Of a stretch of DNA of 64,000 nt, positions 53,009-63,198 are shown one piece after another. The translations under genes and the position numbers were made by a program. The notes beneath the pieces were generated by a model. That model made no database searches and was not told the DNA's origin. It saw nothing but the letters and a program-made list of their open reading frames with translations. Every line of letters starts with the position of its first letter. The stretch's first letter is position 1. The stretch lies in NCBI RefSeq assembly GCF_014692525.1, contig NZ_JACNYL010000001.1:1240001-1304000 (forward strand), in the 5' to 3' direction. Source of the stretch: Sphingobacterium chuzhouense (GTDB lineage: Bacteria; Bacteroidota; Bacteroidia; Sphingobacteriales; Sphingobacteriaceae).

Positions 53009-54166
53009 ATGAGAAAGCTATTGTTAACTTTTTGCTCCGTAACCTTTTCACTGCTATTGCATGCACAAGAGGTCACCGTTTTCAAGTCGGGCGATGACGG
53101 TTATGCCAGCTATCGTATTCCTGCTATTATTAAAAACAAAACAGGTGAATTGATTGCTTTCGCCGAAGGACGTGTAGATCATGCAGGAGATTATGGAAAT
53201 GTGGACATCGTATACAAAATCAGTCATGATGGCGGCAAGACATGGGGAACATTGCAGGTAGCGGCAGATTACGACAAGCTACAAGCCGGAAATGCCGCTC
53301 CCGTAGTGGATTTATTTGATCCACAGTATCCAAACGGACGTATTTTCTTGTTCTATAATACCGGGAATAACCATGAGCATGAGGTTCGTGCGGGTAAAGG
53401 CCTCCGCGAACTGTGGTATATCACATCGACAGACGGTGCCAAAACATGGTCGGAGCCGGTCAATATCACCACACAGGCACACCGTCCAAACCAGCAGTCT
53501 GCTAATCCGGTCTATAACTTCCAAGAAGATTGGCGCGCTTATGCCAACACGCCTGGACATGCACTGCAATTTGATTCCGGGAAATATAAAGGACGCCTGT
53601 ACATTCCAGCAAACCATTCCGCCGGAGATCCCAAAGAGAAGGGTAAAGACTATTTTGCACATGCTTATTACTCAGACGATCACGGTAAAACGTTTCAATT
53701 AGCAGACAAAATTACATTTGAAGGTGGTAACGAAACAATGGCTGCACAAATCTCGGATACAGAATTGTACATGAACACTCGCAACCAACAAGGGAATGTA
53801 CGTAATCGTATTGTAAGCTATTCCAGCGACGGTGGCGTAACTTGGGATACCACATATTATGATCGTAACCTCCCTGATCCGGTCAACCAAGGTAGCACGC
53901 TATCTTGGAAAAAAGGCAACAAATATATATTGGCTTTCTGTAATGCAGCTCACCAAAAAAATAGAGACAACCTTACCTTACGCCTTTCCAAAGACAAAGG
54001 GAAAACCTGGTATTTCAACAAGGTCATCGCCAAAGCACCACAAGGTTACAACGGAGCTTATTCAGCCTACTCCGATATCGTTTTGGTGAAGAAAAATCAA
54101 ATTGGCATTCTCTATGAGAAGGACAACTATAAAACGATTGTATTTACGGTGGAAAAAGTTAAATAA
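53009..54166 (+). CDS. Exo-alpha-sialidase (GH33)
   Basis: Exported neuraminidase of 385 aa that releases terminal sialic acid. Signal peptide to about residue 20. The arginine of the YRIP motif is Arg36, and five Asp-boxes (S-x-D-x-G-x-T-W/F) lie at 72-79, 140-147, 222-229, 272-279 and 327-334. Glu242 in GGNETMA fits the catalytic glutamate. Last gene of the plus-strand sialic-acid operon, 20 nt after GH20. Its stop is 1 nt from the stop of the convergent murF gene, with no evident terminator between them. Confidence 0.95.
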   Translation: MRKLLLTFCSVTFSLLLHAQEVTVFKSGDDGYASYRIPAIIKNKTGELIAFAEGRVDHAGDYGNVDIVYKISHDGGKTWGTLQVAADYDKLQAGNAAPVVDLFDPQYPNGRIFLFYNTGNNHEHEVRAGKGLRELWYITSTDGAKTWSEPVNITTQAHRPNQQSANPVYNFQEDWRAYANTPGHALQFDSGKYKGRLYIPANHSAGDPKEKGKDYFAHAYYSDDHGKTFQLADKITFEGGNETMAAQISDTELYMNTRNQQGNVRNRIVSYSSDGGVTWDTTYYDRNLPDPVNQGSTLSWKKGNKYILAFCNAAHQKNRDNLTLRLSKDKGKTWYFNKVIAKAPQGYNGAYSAYSDIVLVKKNQIGILYEKDNYKTIVFTVEKVK

Positions 54167-54167
54167 T

Positions 54168-55478
54168 CTATAGCATATCCATCAGTTTTTCAAAAGCCAT
54201 TCCACGAGAAGCTTTCAGTAGGATAGTACTGTTAACAACAGGATGTTCTCTGAGAGCTTCTTTAGCATTGTCCGTCGTTTCGTAAAATTCAGCTTTCGTA
54301 TTTTGATGGGCATAAAACGCCTCACCCACAAAGATGGTCCGATCGGCATCGATGGCTAGCGCTTTGTCGACCACATATCGGTGTTCTTTCGCAGCATCGT
54401 CACCCAATTCAAACATATCGCCTAGTACGATTACTTTATGTTCCGCTTCGATAACTTCCAAGTTCGCCAACGCGGCTTCCATACTACTCACATTTGCATT
54501 ATAATAATCGGCAATGACGACATTTTGTCCCGTTTTTGTGATTTGCGAGCGGTTATTGGTGGGCGTATAGGTCACAATCCCTTGATTGATATGGACATCA
54601 TCTATACCGAAAAAATGTCCTACCGCAACTGCAGCTAATATGTTTTCCGTATTATACGAGCCTGTCAATTGCGTTCCTACTGTATGATACACCTCCGCAT
54701 CACGTATTTTCCAAGAGACACAAAGAAGAGGATTGGCATATTCCAATCGTCCTACGATGTCGTTTGCCGGCGAAAAACCATAGCGAACAATTTTTGAAAT
54801 ACCGCGCTGCATTTCCATCTCTCGCAGGTATTCATTATCCCCTTGAAGGAACAATACGCCATCATGCATTTTGAGAAAATCATACAGCTCGCCCTTGGCT
54901 TTCTTCACCCCATCAAACGAACCAAAGCCTTCCAAATGTGCCTTCCCTACATTGGTGATCAGTCCGTGTGTCGGTGCAGCAATATCACACAAAAATGCAA
55001 TTTCTCGCTGATGGTTTGCGCCCATTTCGATAACCGCTATCTCGATGCTATCATCTATAGAAAGCAGTGTTAGTGGGACACCGATGTGATTATTGAGATT
55101 TCCTTTTGTCGCATACGTTTTAAAGCGTTGCGATAATACCGCATATAATAACTCTTTGGTAGTAGTTTTTCCGTTCGTTCCTGTGATCCCGATAAAGGGT
55201 ATATTCAGTTGGTGACGGTGATACCGAGCTAGATCTTGCAATGTAGCCAACACATTTTCTACCAGAATATAGCGCTCGTCCGTTACATATTTTCCTTCGT
55301 CGACAACCGCCCATTTGGCACCGTTCTCCAACGCTTGCGCTGCAAACTCATTGGCATTAAACCGTTCTCCTTTTAAGGCAAAAAATATACTGTTAGGTGT
55401 TATATTACGCGTATCCGTAGATACAGCGTGATGCACTTTATATAACGAATATAACTGTTCGATTGTCATGCTGTTCAT
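54168..55478 (-). CDS. murF: UDP-N-acetylmuramoyl-tripeptide--D-alanyl-D-alanine ligase
   Basis: Cytoplasmic Mur ligase adding D-Ala-D-Ala to UDP-MurNAc-tripeptide, the last soluble step of peptidoglycan precursor synthesis; 436 aa. The ATP loop TGTNGKTTT is at residues 99-107, with ALKGERFNANEF upstream and IEMGANHQREI, NVGKAHLEGFGS and DYYNANVSSMEAAL in the central and C-terminal domains. It sits outside a dcw cluster and its ATG overlaps the stop of the GH95 gene (ATGA), an unusual partner for an essential wall gene. Confidence 0.96.
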   Translation of the reverse strand: MNSMTIEQLYSLYKVHHAVSTDTRNITPNSIFFALKGERFNANEFAAQALENGAKWAVVDEGKYVTDERYILVENVLATLQDLARYHRHQLNIPFIGITGTNGKTTTKELLYAVLSQRFKTYATKGNLNNHIGVPLTLLSIDDSIEIAVIEMGANHQREIAFLCDIAAPTHGLITNVGKAHLEGFGSFDGVKKAKGELYDFLKMHDGVLFLQGDNEYLREMEMQRGISKIVRYGFSPANDIVGRLEYANPLLCVSWKIRDAEVYHTVGTQLTGSYNTENILAAVAVGHFFGIDDVHINQGIVTYTPTNNRSQITKTGQNVVIADYYNANVSSMEAALANLEVIEAEHKVIVLGDMFELGDDAAKEHRYVVDKALAIDADRTIFVGEAFYAHQNTKAEFYETTDNAKEALREHPVVNSTILLKASRGMAFEKLMDML

Positions 55479-57796
55479 ATCTTTTTCTTTATCTTCTCCT
55501 GGTTCACGAGAACATCCACTATTTCGCCCTTTTTCCCTTGCACTTTATAGTCTATTACCCGACCATCTTTCCATCGAATATCCACGGTATAATTTCCTCG
55601 CGCTTTCAACCCTTTCACTTCACCACTATGCCACGCTTTAGGTAAGGCGGGGAGCAAATGGATATAACCATCATGCGATTGTATGAGCATTTCGGCAATT
55701 CCAGCAGAACCACCAAAGTTACCATCAATCTGAAATGGAGGATGTGCACAGAAAAGGTTCGGGTATGTTCCAGCTCCTACCCCTTCATAGGTCATTTCAT
55801 CTTTAAAGGCAGGTTTGAGCAATTGTCGAAGAATCTCCAACGCGTGATCGCCATCGTGCAACCGAGCCCAGAACAAAATCTTCCAAGCACGAGACCATCC
55901 CGTTCCCTCGTCTCCTCTTGCAAGTAGCGTTTTCTTTGCTGCTTCCGCCCACTCAGGCGTGCTGACCGGCGAAATGAAGTGCGCAGGATATAGTCCATAT
56001 AAGTGCGACACATGGCGATGTTGAGGTTCAACTTCTGCATAGTCCTCCAGCCATTCCATCACACGACCTGAGTGACTGACGACCACTGGGGGCGGTATGT
56101 CTCGAAGTTGCTGCTCCAACTCTGCTACAAAAGGATCCTTTAATTGGAGTATGTCATTCGCTTGAATCACGGCTTCATAAAGTTCCCGTACAATCTGATT
56201 GTCTATTGTAGGCCCCATGACGACCGATGCAACCTTGCCGTTTGACATCTTGAAAGCATTTTCCGGCGAAACCGAAGGAGCAGAGACCCACCAACCGTTC
56301 TTGGGCTCTTTGACCAATGTCGCATGGTAAAAAACCGCTGCATCTTTTAATACAGGGTATATTTCTGCAAGGTAATCTTCATCTTTCGTAAATTGATAAT
56401 GCTCCCACAGATGATTACAAAGCCAACCCGAAGCTGTACTTGCGCCCCACGATGCCTGCTCACCTGGCGCTGAATAACCCCAAATATTAGTCATCATATA
56501 CACCACCCAACCAGGCGCATTATAATAGGCTTTGGCCGTCTTCTCCCCTTCCTTTGCAATACGCTTAATCAAATTGATAAAGGGTTTATGGTACTCGGAA
56601 AGGTTATTTACTTCGACGCCCCAGTGATTCATCTGTGCATTAACATTCAAATGATAGTCTCCGTTCCAGGGCGTTTGGATTTGATGTGCCCACAATCCTT
56701 GCAAATTTGGTGGAAGTGCATTTTCTTTTCTCGGCGCCGTACTGGCTATACTCAGATATCGTCCAAACTGATAGTATAAGGCAGCCATCCCATTATCCTG
56801 CGTAGGATCTTCGAAAAACTGCTGGATACGCTTGTTGGTAGGGATGTCTTTATTATCCCCATTATCTTCTAGACGGAGAGAGACACGATTGAAAATTTCT
56901 CCAAATTGTTGACGATGTGCTTTCCATAGGCTTTTGTACGTCCATTTAGCAGCATCGGCCAACAAATGCTCCACAGCTTCTTCGGGACGGTGTCCATAAT
57001 AATCTGTTGATGCCGCAAAAATGAGCAGTACTTCATTTGCATTTTTCACAATGACCTGATGGTCATACGTCATGTTGCTGCCTCCTTTAGTAAGGATTTT
57101 TACTTTGCCTGCAAATCGTAACCCATCCCCTCCTTTTCCATCGGGCAATGTACCACTCCATGTCATTTCGTTATCAGTCACGTTCATATGGCGCACATTT
57201 TCATCACGGTAAAAATGTGTAGCAAAGGTAATGGCTCCCTTCTTATTTGCCGATAAGCGGATTACACCGATATTCCCATCAAATGAAGTAAAATATTCGC
57301 GTAGATACCGTATACCATTCGCTTCAAATGAGGTTGTTGCGGTAGCATTTGCCAAATTCAATGTGCGTTTATACTGCGAAACCTCGCCCGGTATCGTATG
57401 TAGAAAATTGAGGAAACCAAAGTTCTGAAAGCTCCCATAAGGTACTTCTGCTCCCTTTCCATGACCCGAGCCCTTTCCTTTCGTTACAAAGTTCCTGTTG
57501 ACCAACGCTTCTGCCTCATCATTCTTACCCTCGAACAATAGTTTTTGAATCGCATCAACACTTTTATATGCATCATCCTTATTCGGATCTTCGGGGCTTC
57601 CCGACCACATCGATATTTCGTTCAATACGATGGATTCATCCAGAATCTTCCCGTCCGGCATCATGCCAATCTGACCATTACCCAAAGGCAAGGTTTCTTC
57701 CCAACGGACAGCGGGTTTATCATACCACATGGTCAAATCCTGCGCACACAAATGGCAGGTGAAGTGGAGGAAGATGATAAGGCTTAAGATTTTCAA
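55475..57796 (-). CDS. GH95 family alpha-L-fucosidase
   Basis: Exported 773-aa enzyme. Signal peptide to about residue 18, then the N-terminal beta domain opening WYDKPAVRWEETLPLGNGQIG, an (alpha/alpha)6 barrel and a C-terminal beta domain. Residues corresponding to Bifidobacterium AfcA are present: Asn384 and Asn386 (LNVNAQMNHW), Glu512 (SVSPEN) and Asp691 (QIDGNFG). GH95 inverts 1,2-alpha-L-fucosyl (sometimes galactosyl) linkages. It fits a host-glycan diet together with the sialidase operon opposite, though it is a separate transcription unit. It overlaps murF by 4 nt. Confidence 0.93.
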   Translation of the reverse strand: MKILSLIIFLHFTCHLCAQDLTMWYDKPAVRWEETLPLGNGQIGMMPDGKILDESIVLNEISMWSGSPEDPNKDDAYKSVDAIQKLLFEGKNDEAEALVNRNFVTKGKGSGHGKGAEVPYGSFQNFGFLNFLHTIPGEVSQYKRTLNLANATATTSFEANGIRYLREYFTSFDGNIGVIRLSANKKGAITFATHFYRDENVRHMNVTDNEMTWSGTLPDGKGGDGLRFAGKVKILTKGGSNMTYDHQVIVKNANEVLLIFAASTDYYGHRPEEAVEHLLADAAKWTYKSLWKAHRQQFGEIFNRVSLRLEDNGDNKDIPTNKRIQQFFEDPTQDNGMAALYYQFGRYLSIASTAPRKENALPPNLQGLWAHQIQTPWNGDYHLNVNAQMNHWGVEVNNLSEYHKPFINLIKRIAKEGEKTAKAYYNAPGWVVYMMTNIWGYSAPGEQASWGASTASGWLCNHLWEHYQFTKDEDYLAEIYPVLKDAAVFYHATLVKEPKNGWWVSAPSVSPENAFKMSNGKVASVVMGPTIDNQIVRELYEAVIQANDILQLKDPFVAELEQQLRDIPPPVVVSHSGRVMEWLEDYAEVEPQHRHVSHLYGLYPAHFISPVSTPEWAEAAKKTLLARGDEGTGWSRAWKILFWARLHDGDHALEILRQLLKPAFKDEMTYEGVGAGTYPNLFCAHPPFQIDGNFGGSAGIAEMLIQSHDGYIHLLPALPKAWHSGEVKGLKARGNYTVDIRWKDGRVIDYKVQGKKGEIVDVLVNQEKIKKKI

Positions 57797-57803
57797 CCTT
57801 TTT

Positions 57804-58631
57804 TTACTTTTTATCCAGCTTAAATGCTTTGACGCTATTGCTGTTAAACGTCGGAATGTATATCGTATTCGTTTCCGGGTGTATGCCCAAATCTGCTGTA
57901 TTCATCTTCCCTTGAACATCCATCAACTTTTCAAAAGAACCGTCAGCCTTTACATAATACACCAAACCTCCCCAGCACGTAACAAGAAAATCTCCATCGT
58001 TACCTACTGGTTCCAATCCATCCCCTCCTAATTCAAAACCCTTCGCGATAACGGTGCTTTTCTTATTTGCATCGACCTTCCAAAGTTCCGGCCCTACTAA
58101 GGCATAAAGACTTCCCTTAATAAATTTGAGTCCATTGACATTCGGTGCATTTTCTAAAAATACCGTAGGTTTATTATTCCGCATCTGGTATATCGTACCC
58201 GTACGTGTATCGGATACGTAGACAACACCGGCATTATCTACTGTCACATCGTTCAAAAACACAGCTCCTGGAAATTCAATTTCATTAACGACATTACCGG
58301 TCACAAGATCTACAACAGAAACAGCGGTAATATCCGCCACATATAAAAAATCCTTGTAACTGGCCATTCCTTTGGGTGCATTCAATCCGGTTACCCAATT
58401 TTGGTCCTTCACGCTGCCATCCAGATTTAACACAGCAACACCGCCTTGCCCATCTTTTGTTGCACCGTCTCCGTCAATCAATGACACATATAACACATTA
58501 TTTCCGGCATGATAAAGCACAGATTCGGGAACAGGCAAATTTTTCGTTTCCCACAATTCCGTCAGTTGATGTTGACCGAATGCCGTTGTGGACAATGCAG
58601 CTCCTAAAGAAAAAAGAAGTAATCGTTTCAT
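57804..58631 (-). CDS. Secreted SMP-30/gluconolactonase-like beta-propeller
   Basis: 275-aa exported protein (signal ends TAFGQ) with repeated propeller blades such as NNVLYVSLIDGD, DFLYVADITAVSVVDL, GVVYVSDTRTGTIYQM and NTIYIPTFNSNSVKAF. The fold is that of SMP-30/gluconolactonase and NHL-type proteins; catalytic metal ligands cannot be firmly assigned. It lies 7 nt upstream of the GH95 gene and so is probably co-expressed. Lactonase and non-enzymatic binding roles are both possible. Confidence 0.75.
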   Translation of the reverse strand: MKRLLLFSLGAALSTTAFGQHQLTELWETKNLPVPESVLYHAGNNVLYVSLIDGDGATKDGQGGVAVLNLDGSVKDQNWVTGLNAPKGMASYKDFLYVADITAVSVVDLVTGNVVNEIEFPGAVFLNDVTVDNAGVVYVSDTRTGTIYQMRNNKPTVFLENAPNVNGLKFIKGSLYALVGPELWKVDANKKSTVIAKGFELGGDGLEPVGNDGDFLVTCWGGLVYYVKADGSFEKLMDVQGKMNTADLGIHPETNTIYIPTFNSNSVKAFKLDKK

Positions 58632-58695
58632 ATTATCTTAGTTTGTTTTAAACCCTTACAAGATAACAATTTTTTAGAAGTTTGGTTTACTAGCC

Positions 58696-61104
58696 CTACC
58701 TCGCACGGCTTGCTTCTTCAGATTCTGCATCTCTTTTTCTAATTTGTTGTTTCAGATTGCCGAATTTATACGTATAGGTCAACCGAATTGTTTGGTTATC
58801 GTTATACTGCCGGATTATCGAATTGAACTGTCCGAAATTTGTAGACACGTTATTCTGTTGTGTCCGAAAAATATCCGTTCCTGCCAATTTCAAAGAGCTT
58901 CGCTCGTTTTTGAAATTATAATTCACACCAATATCTGTTCCCCAACGTGCGTGAATTTTATAGACATTATATAGAAATGCACTGTTGTAATTAACAGACA
59001 ATTCCGCAGAAAATGCTTTGTTCAGCTTAAAGTTATTTGTGCTGCGCCCTTGAAAGAAAGTAGAGCCCAAGTCTGCGTATTCTCCTGCGATAGGGCCTTT
59101 AAAATGCATATAAATAGTCGTCAGATTATTGTTCATCGTCCAGAACTTCCCTATTCTTACAGGTGCGTTGATATTCAAATAAGATGTCACCGTATTGGCT
59201 AAATTCTCCCGTGTAATCCACGCCTGACCTGTCACGGAATCCTGTCCCAAACTTTCTACCATCGCATCGTTGGTCAAATCCGTTCCCAATGTAAAGTTGA
59301 ACATCTTGTATAGGGTATAATTCAAGGTAAAACCGTTGGTATACTGCGGATTGACATAAGGGTTCCCCCTCATAAACGTAAACTTGTCAATATAATATTC
59401 GAACGGATTCAAATGCCTGTAGTTTGGACGGCCTATCTTTCGAGCATAACTTAGCGAAAGAATATTGTTTTCATTCATCGTATAGGATACATTTGCCGAG
59501 GGGAACCAATCTAAATAATCGCGCTTCACACGTTTTTCCAATGTAATAGAGTTTCCATCGGAGACGGTGTATTCCGTTCGAAGCCCCATTTTCATCGACC
59601 ATGGTCCGAATTCACGGCTATAGTCGGCATAAGCCGCTGCTATCTGCTCTGTATATACGAAATGGTTGGGACGACCTGCATAATCTTGCCATTGGTTATC
59701 GACAAAATGCTCAAATTGCAGATCATTATCCGAGCGCACATTACTATACTTCAATCCTGTCTCCAATTTACCACCTCTTCTCAACTTTTTTTCAAAATCC
59801 AACTTGGCAACATAGATATCAATATCTACAGGCATCCGACTCCTTTCTAACTCGGGATCATACAGCAGGTTTCCGGCAGGATCGGAAGTGCGATATTCGT
59901 AATTGATATTGGAGTTGTTGCGGAAAGCACTCCAGTCCAAATCTAATACCAGCTTACTACCCAATGTATCCAATTGGAGCTCGTTGTTAAAGTTGACCGA
60001 ATAACGGTTAAAAGGTGTTATCGATTTCGAGGAGGCATCCAATACAGAATCAACAACGCCGATGCGAGGGCCGATATTGGTCAGGCTGGCATTATCCGAA
60101 ATTTCCTCATCATTGTCACCTGAAAACTGCAATAACATTGTATTTCTTTCCGAGGTTTTCTGCTCTACTCCTACCCTATAGTTATGTGTTCTGTTTGTCT
60201 CGACAAGGTATGCATCCTGATCAAATACGCGATCGGTACCATCTGATGGAATAACCCTTTCCATGTTTAGATCAAATTGTCTTTTATTCCGGGCGAAACC
60301 ATACGTTCCAAAAATAGTCGTATTGTTTTTCTTATAATTGAGGTTCAACGACGAATTTCCCCGGGCATGTTTACCGTGGGCAGCACTTGCCAAAAATGAA
60401 CCATTAAAACCTTCTAATTTGTTTTTCTTCAACACGATGTTGATCGTACCAACCGTTCCTTCCGCATCTTCCTTTGCACTTCTTATCGTGCTAACCTCTA
60501 CACGCTGAATCTGATCACCGTTCATGGCTTTAAGGAATGCCGCAAGCTGTTCGCCGGTCATATACGTCTGCCTCCCATCAATCGTTATATTTACGCCTTG
60601 TTGCCCCATTAGCTGAAGATTTTCATCTTTATCAACACTTACACCTGGAGCGCGTTGTACCACTTCAAGCGCATTATTGCCTGCTGCCAATGTGGAGTTC
60701 TCCACGTTCAAGACCAGCTTTCCATCTCGTTGCTGAACGAGTGGCACCTGTCCTTCCACCGTTACCGCATCGATTGTTTGCGATTCGGGCTTTAATATCA
60801 TATTGTCTACTACAATCGATTGCCCTGTTACCTTTAATAAAGAAGATTTGCTTGTTTCGTATCCTACAGATGAAGCCTGTACTACAAATTCACCAGGAGG
60901 TACATTTTTTATGACATATCGTCCATGCTCATTGGTTACCTCTGTTTTTATGAGTGCTCCAACTTTTGCCGTCAATAAGTAAATTGATACATTTGCCAAC
61001 GGTTCTTGCTGTTCATTAAAAACACGACCGCTTACTTCCCCTTGTTGTGCCTGTGCTGTAAATACAGTAACGAGGAGAAAACATACATTTAAAATAATGC
61101 GCAT
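58696..61104 (-). CDS. TonB-dependent receptor / outer membrane beta-barrel family protein
   Basis: 802-aa outer-membrane protein: signal peptide (ends TAQAQ), a carboxypeptidase-regulatory-like domain (about 20-100; GEVSGRVFNEQQEPLANVSIYL), a plug (about 115-230; LEVVQRAPGVSVDKDENLQL) and a barrel of the outer membrane beta-barrel family type. It lacks a SusD partner, and the family (often paired with PspC or peptidase genes) is not clearly a nutrient importer. The gene starts 5 nt after the PspC stop. Confidence 0.88.
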   Translation of the reverse strand: MRIILNVCFLLVTVFTAQAQQGEVSGRVFNEQQEPLANVSIYLLTAKVGALIKTEVTNEHGRYVIKNVPPGEFVVQASSVGYETSKSSLLKVTGQSIVVDNMILKPESQTIDAVTVEGQVPLVQQRDGKLVLNVENSTLAAGNNALEVVQRAPGVSVDKDENLQLMGQQGVNITIDGRQTYMTGEQLAAFLKAMNGDQIQRVEVSTIRSAKEDAEGTVGTINIVLKKNKLEGFNGSFLASAAHGKHARGNSSLNLNYKKNNTTIFGTYGFARNKRQFDLNMERVIPSDGTDRVFDQDAYLVETNRTHNYRVGVEQKTSERNTMLLQFSGDNDEEISDNASLTNIGPRIGVVDSVLDASSKSITPFNRYSVNFNNELQLDTLGSKLVLDLDWSAFRNNSNINYEYRTSDPAGNLLYDPELERSRMPVDIDIYVAKLDFEKKLRRGGKLETGLKYSNVRSDNDLQFEHFVDNQWQDYAGRPNHFVYTEQIAAAYADYSREFGPWSMKMGLRTEYTVSDGNSITLEKRVKRDYLDWFPSANVSYTMNENNILSLSYARKIGRPNYRHLNPFEYYIDKFTFMRGNPYVNPQYTNGFTLNYTLYKMFNFTLGTDLTNDAMVESLGQDSVTGQAWITRENLANTVTSYLNINAPVRIGKFWTMNNNLTTIYMHFKGPIAGEYADLGSTFFQGRSTNNFKLNKAFSAELSVNYNSAFLYNVYKIHARWGTDIGVNYNFKNERSSLKLAGTDIFRTQQNNVSTNFGQFNSIIRQYNDNQTIRLTYTYKFGNLKQQIRKRDAESEEASRAR

Positions 61105-61109
61105 AAAAA

Positions 61110-62822
61110 TTAGCTTTCTTCTTTTTTAGTATTGATTTTTACGTTGTTGTCTTTCACTTCAATTGTCACATTCGAGCCGTCGATACGGATGACGGAATCT
61201 TTCTTTTCAGACTCCACGATCTCTTTCTCTTCCTCTTCTTCTTTTGGCTTTGGTGGTTGAGCACAGCGCAACCCTGCATTAGTCATTGTCCACTCCGTGT
61301 ACTTCTGTTGATTTTCATTGGGATAGTTGTTGCGACATTCCCAGTAAGAAATGTCCCGAATTTTATGCTCTATTTCTTGCTGAAGCACTACCTTGGCACC
61401 CTGCGGGAGATATACGGTCACCGTCACCTGTTGATCTCTGTCCAGCGCATTTTTCTTCAACAAAAAGTGGCTGGGAAACAAGAGAGTCTTATCTTCTTGT
61501 ATAGCCTCATAAACGATATTATGTGCACGTTCAGAAGCCAATTGATATGTTTTTCCTTTGGCAGAATAACTATACTGTATATAAGGCTGGCTCAGTGAAT
61601 CGATATTTTCAAAGTAGATACTGATATCACGATGCAGGTAATTCCGTAGATCCTGTCCATCCAGTTGAATATTAAATTTTGATTTTAGTGAGTCTTGTTC
61701 ACTAGCATCCAGAACACGGATATCTTTTTCCGTAAAATAATAGATTTCCTGTGGTTGAATGCTTTTTTGCACATTGATGGTACTCTTTTCCCGAAAATCT
61801 TGCGACGCGGCTATACAATAGTAGACAATTCCGACGATGGACACAATCCAAGCAGCAAACATGGTCAACGACAAGTAGCTGTTCAGTTTGTCCGTTTTAA
61901 ATAATATCCGCGTAAGCCAAAAGAACAATGCAAAAAAAGGTATAGCAATCGCTAGAAAGCCAAAAGTCAGCGCTATAACGCCTTCATTAGTAGAAAGCAC
62001 TTTTAAGGGGGGAAAGAAAATCGGATTTTCAAGTCCAAAAAAGTTCATCATATTAAACACATAAACAATGAACAGCCCTAATAAATTTAAACCTGCGAAG
62101 ATGAGCATAATCCACGCAATCATCTTTCCTATCAGACCAAAACAACCACTCAATAGATTACCTGCTGTACGTGCGCCACGACCGATACGCTCACCGGTTC
62201 CAGAAAAAGTTTCCGAAAAGCTCTTCGTTTCTTCGTCGAAGGATTTTTTAAAGTTCTGTAAATTTGGTTCCTCACCGCGCATCGCCATTTTGTCGGCACG
62301 GGTTTCTGCAATGGGCATAACAATCCAAAGGATAATGTATGCCAGAACACCGGAACCGCCGAGTAAGAAGAAAAGTACTAATAAAATACGTATCCAGATA
62401 GGCTCTATACCAAAATAGTGTGCCAAACCACTACAAACCCCGCCCAACATCTTGTCATCCGGATCGCGCATCAGTTTTTTGCCGACATATTCTACATGGG
62501 GAGCTTGCCCCGTCCGTTGCTCATGACCGACGTCCTCTTCCAACGTCGTCCCTTCGCTTTCTTCAAAATCGCTCACACGTCCCATCTGCTCAATGACCTG
62601 CTGAACATCATCCAAATTGATGACCTCTTTACGCCCCGTTTGAATACGCTCATTAAACATTTCCGCAATACGATTTTCAATATCTTCCAGTATCTCTTTG
62701 CTTTCAGCGGTATTTCCAAAATGCTTCTTAATATCAATCATATACGATCGTAACGTATCGTAGGCATCTTCCTCGATATGGAAGACAATGCTGTTGATAT
62801 TTATAATAATTGTCCTGTTCAT
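61110..62822 (-). CDS. PspC domain-containing membrane protein
   Basis: 570-aa inner-membrane protein. The N-terminal ~100 residues are cytosolic (helical, IEDRIAEMFNERI). A PspC domain follows (about 110-175; DDKMLGGVCSGLAHYFGIEPIWIRILLVLFFL) with its transmembrane helix, then about four more hydrophobic helices (230-345) and a periplasmic beta-rich region (about 370-500) ending in a Glu/Lys-rich tail. PspC proteins belong to envelope-stress responses. The arrangement PadR regulator plus PspC protein is common in Bacteroidota; the two genes are 33 nt apart. Confidence 0.88.
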   Translation of the reverse strand: MNRTIIININSIVFHIEEDAYDTLRSYMIDIKKHFGNTAESKEILEDIENRIAEMFNERIQTGRKEVINLDDVQQVIEQMGRVSDFEESEGTTLEEDVGHEQRTGQAPHVEYVGKKLMRDPDDKMLGGVCSGLAHYFGIEPIWIRILLVLFFLLGGSGVLAYIILWIVMPIAETRADKMAMRGEEPNLQNFKKSFDEETKSFSETFSGTGERIGRGARTAGNLLSGCFGLIGKMIAWIMLIFAGLNLLGLFIVYVFNMMNFFGLENPIFFPPLKVLSTNEGVIALTFGFLAIAIPFFALFFWLTRILFKTDKLNSYLSLTMFAAWIVSIVGIVYYCIAASQDFREKSTINVQKSIQPQEIYYFTEKDIRVLDASEQDSLKSKFNIQLDGQDLRNYLHRDISIYFENIDSLSQPYIQYSYSAKGKTYQLASERAHNIVYEAIQEDKTLLFPSHFLLKKNALDRDQQVTVTVYLPQGAKVVLQQEIEHKIRDISYWECRNNYPNENQQKYTEWTMTNAGLRCAQPPKPKEEEEEKEIVESEKKDSVIRIDGSNVTIEVKDNNVKINTKKEES

Positions 62823-62855
62823 GACCTTGTTAATATATGTAGATGCTGTTCGTTA

Positions 62856-63191
62856 TTAGTCGTTTCGTCCTTGTAAGGATGTTTCCACTGCGAAAACAAG
62901 TTCTTTCCATGTTACGTCTAGCCGAGATAACACAGCGCGCCCTTCATCCGTAATTTGATAATATTTACGGGGAGGCCCGGAGCTTGATTCTTTCCATGTA
63001 TAACTCAACAACCCATTGTTCTTCAAACGCGTTAGTAAAGGATATAATGTCCCTTCTACCACTAATAATTGGGCTTTCTTAAGTTCTCCAATAATATCTG
63101 AAGCATAAATCTCCCCTCGGGAAATGATAGAAAGGATACAGTATTCCAGTATCCCTTTCCGCATTTGGGTTTGTGTATTTTCTGCTATCAT
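62856..63191 (-). CDS. PadR family transcriptional regulator
   Basis: 111-aa winged-helix regulator of the short PadR group: KGILEYCILSIISRGEIYASDI, then LLVVEGTLYPLLTRLKNNGLLSYTW and GPPRKYYQITDEGRAVL, all hallmark segments. It probably represses itself and the PspC operon through the dyad at 63220-63240. Confidence 0.94.
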   Translation of the reverse strand: MIAENTQTQMRKGILEYCILSIISRGEIYASDIIGELKKAQLLVVEGTLYPLLTRLKNNGLLSYTWKESSSGPPRKYYQITDEGRAVLSRLDVTWKELVFAVETSLQGRND

Positions 63192-63198
63192 AACATTA

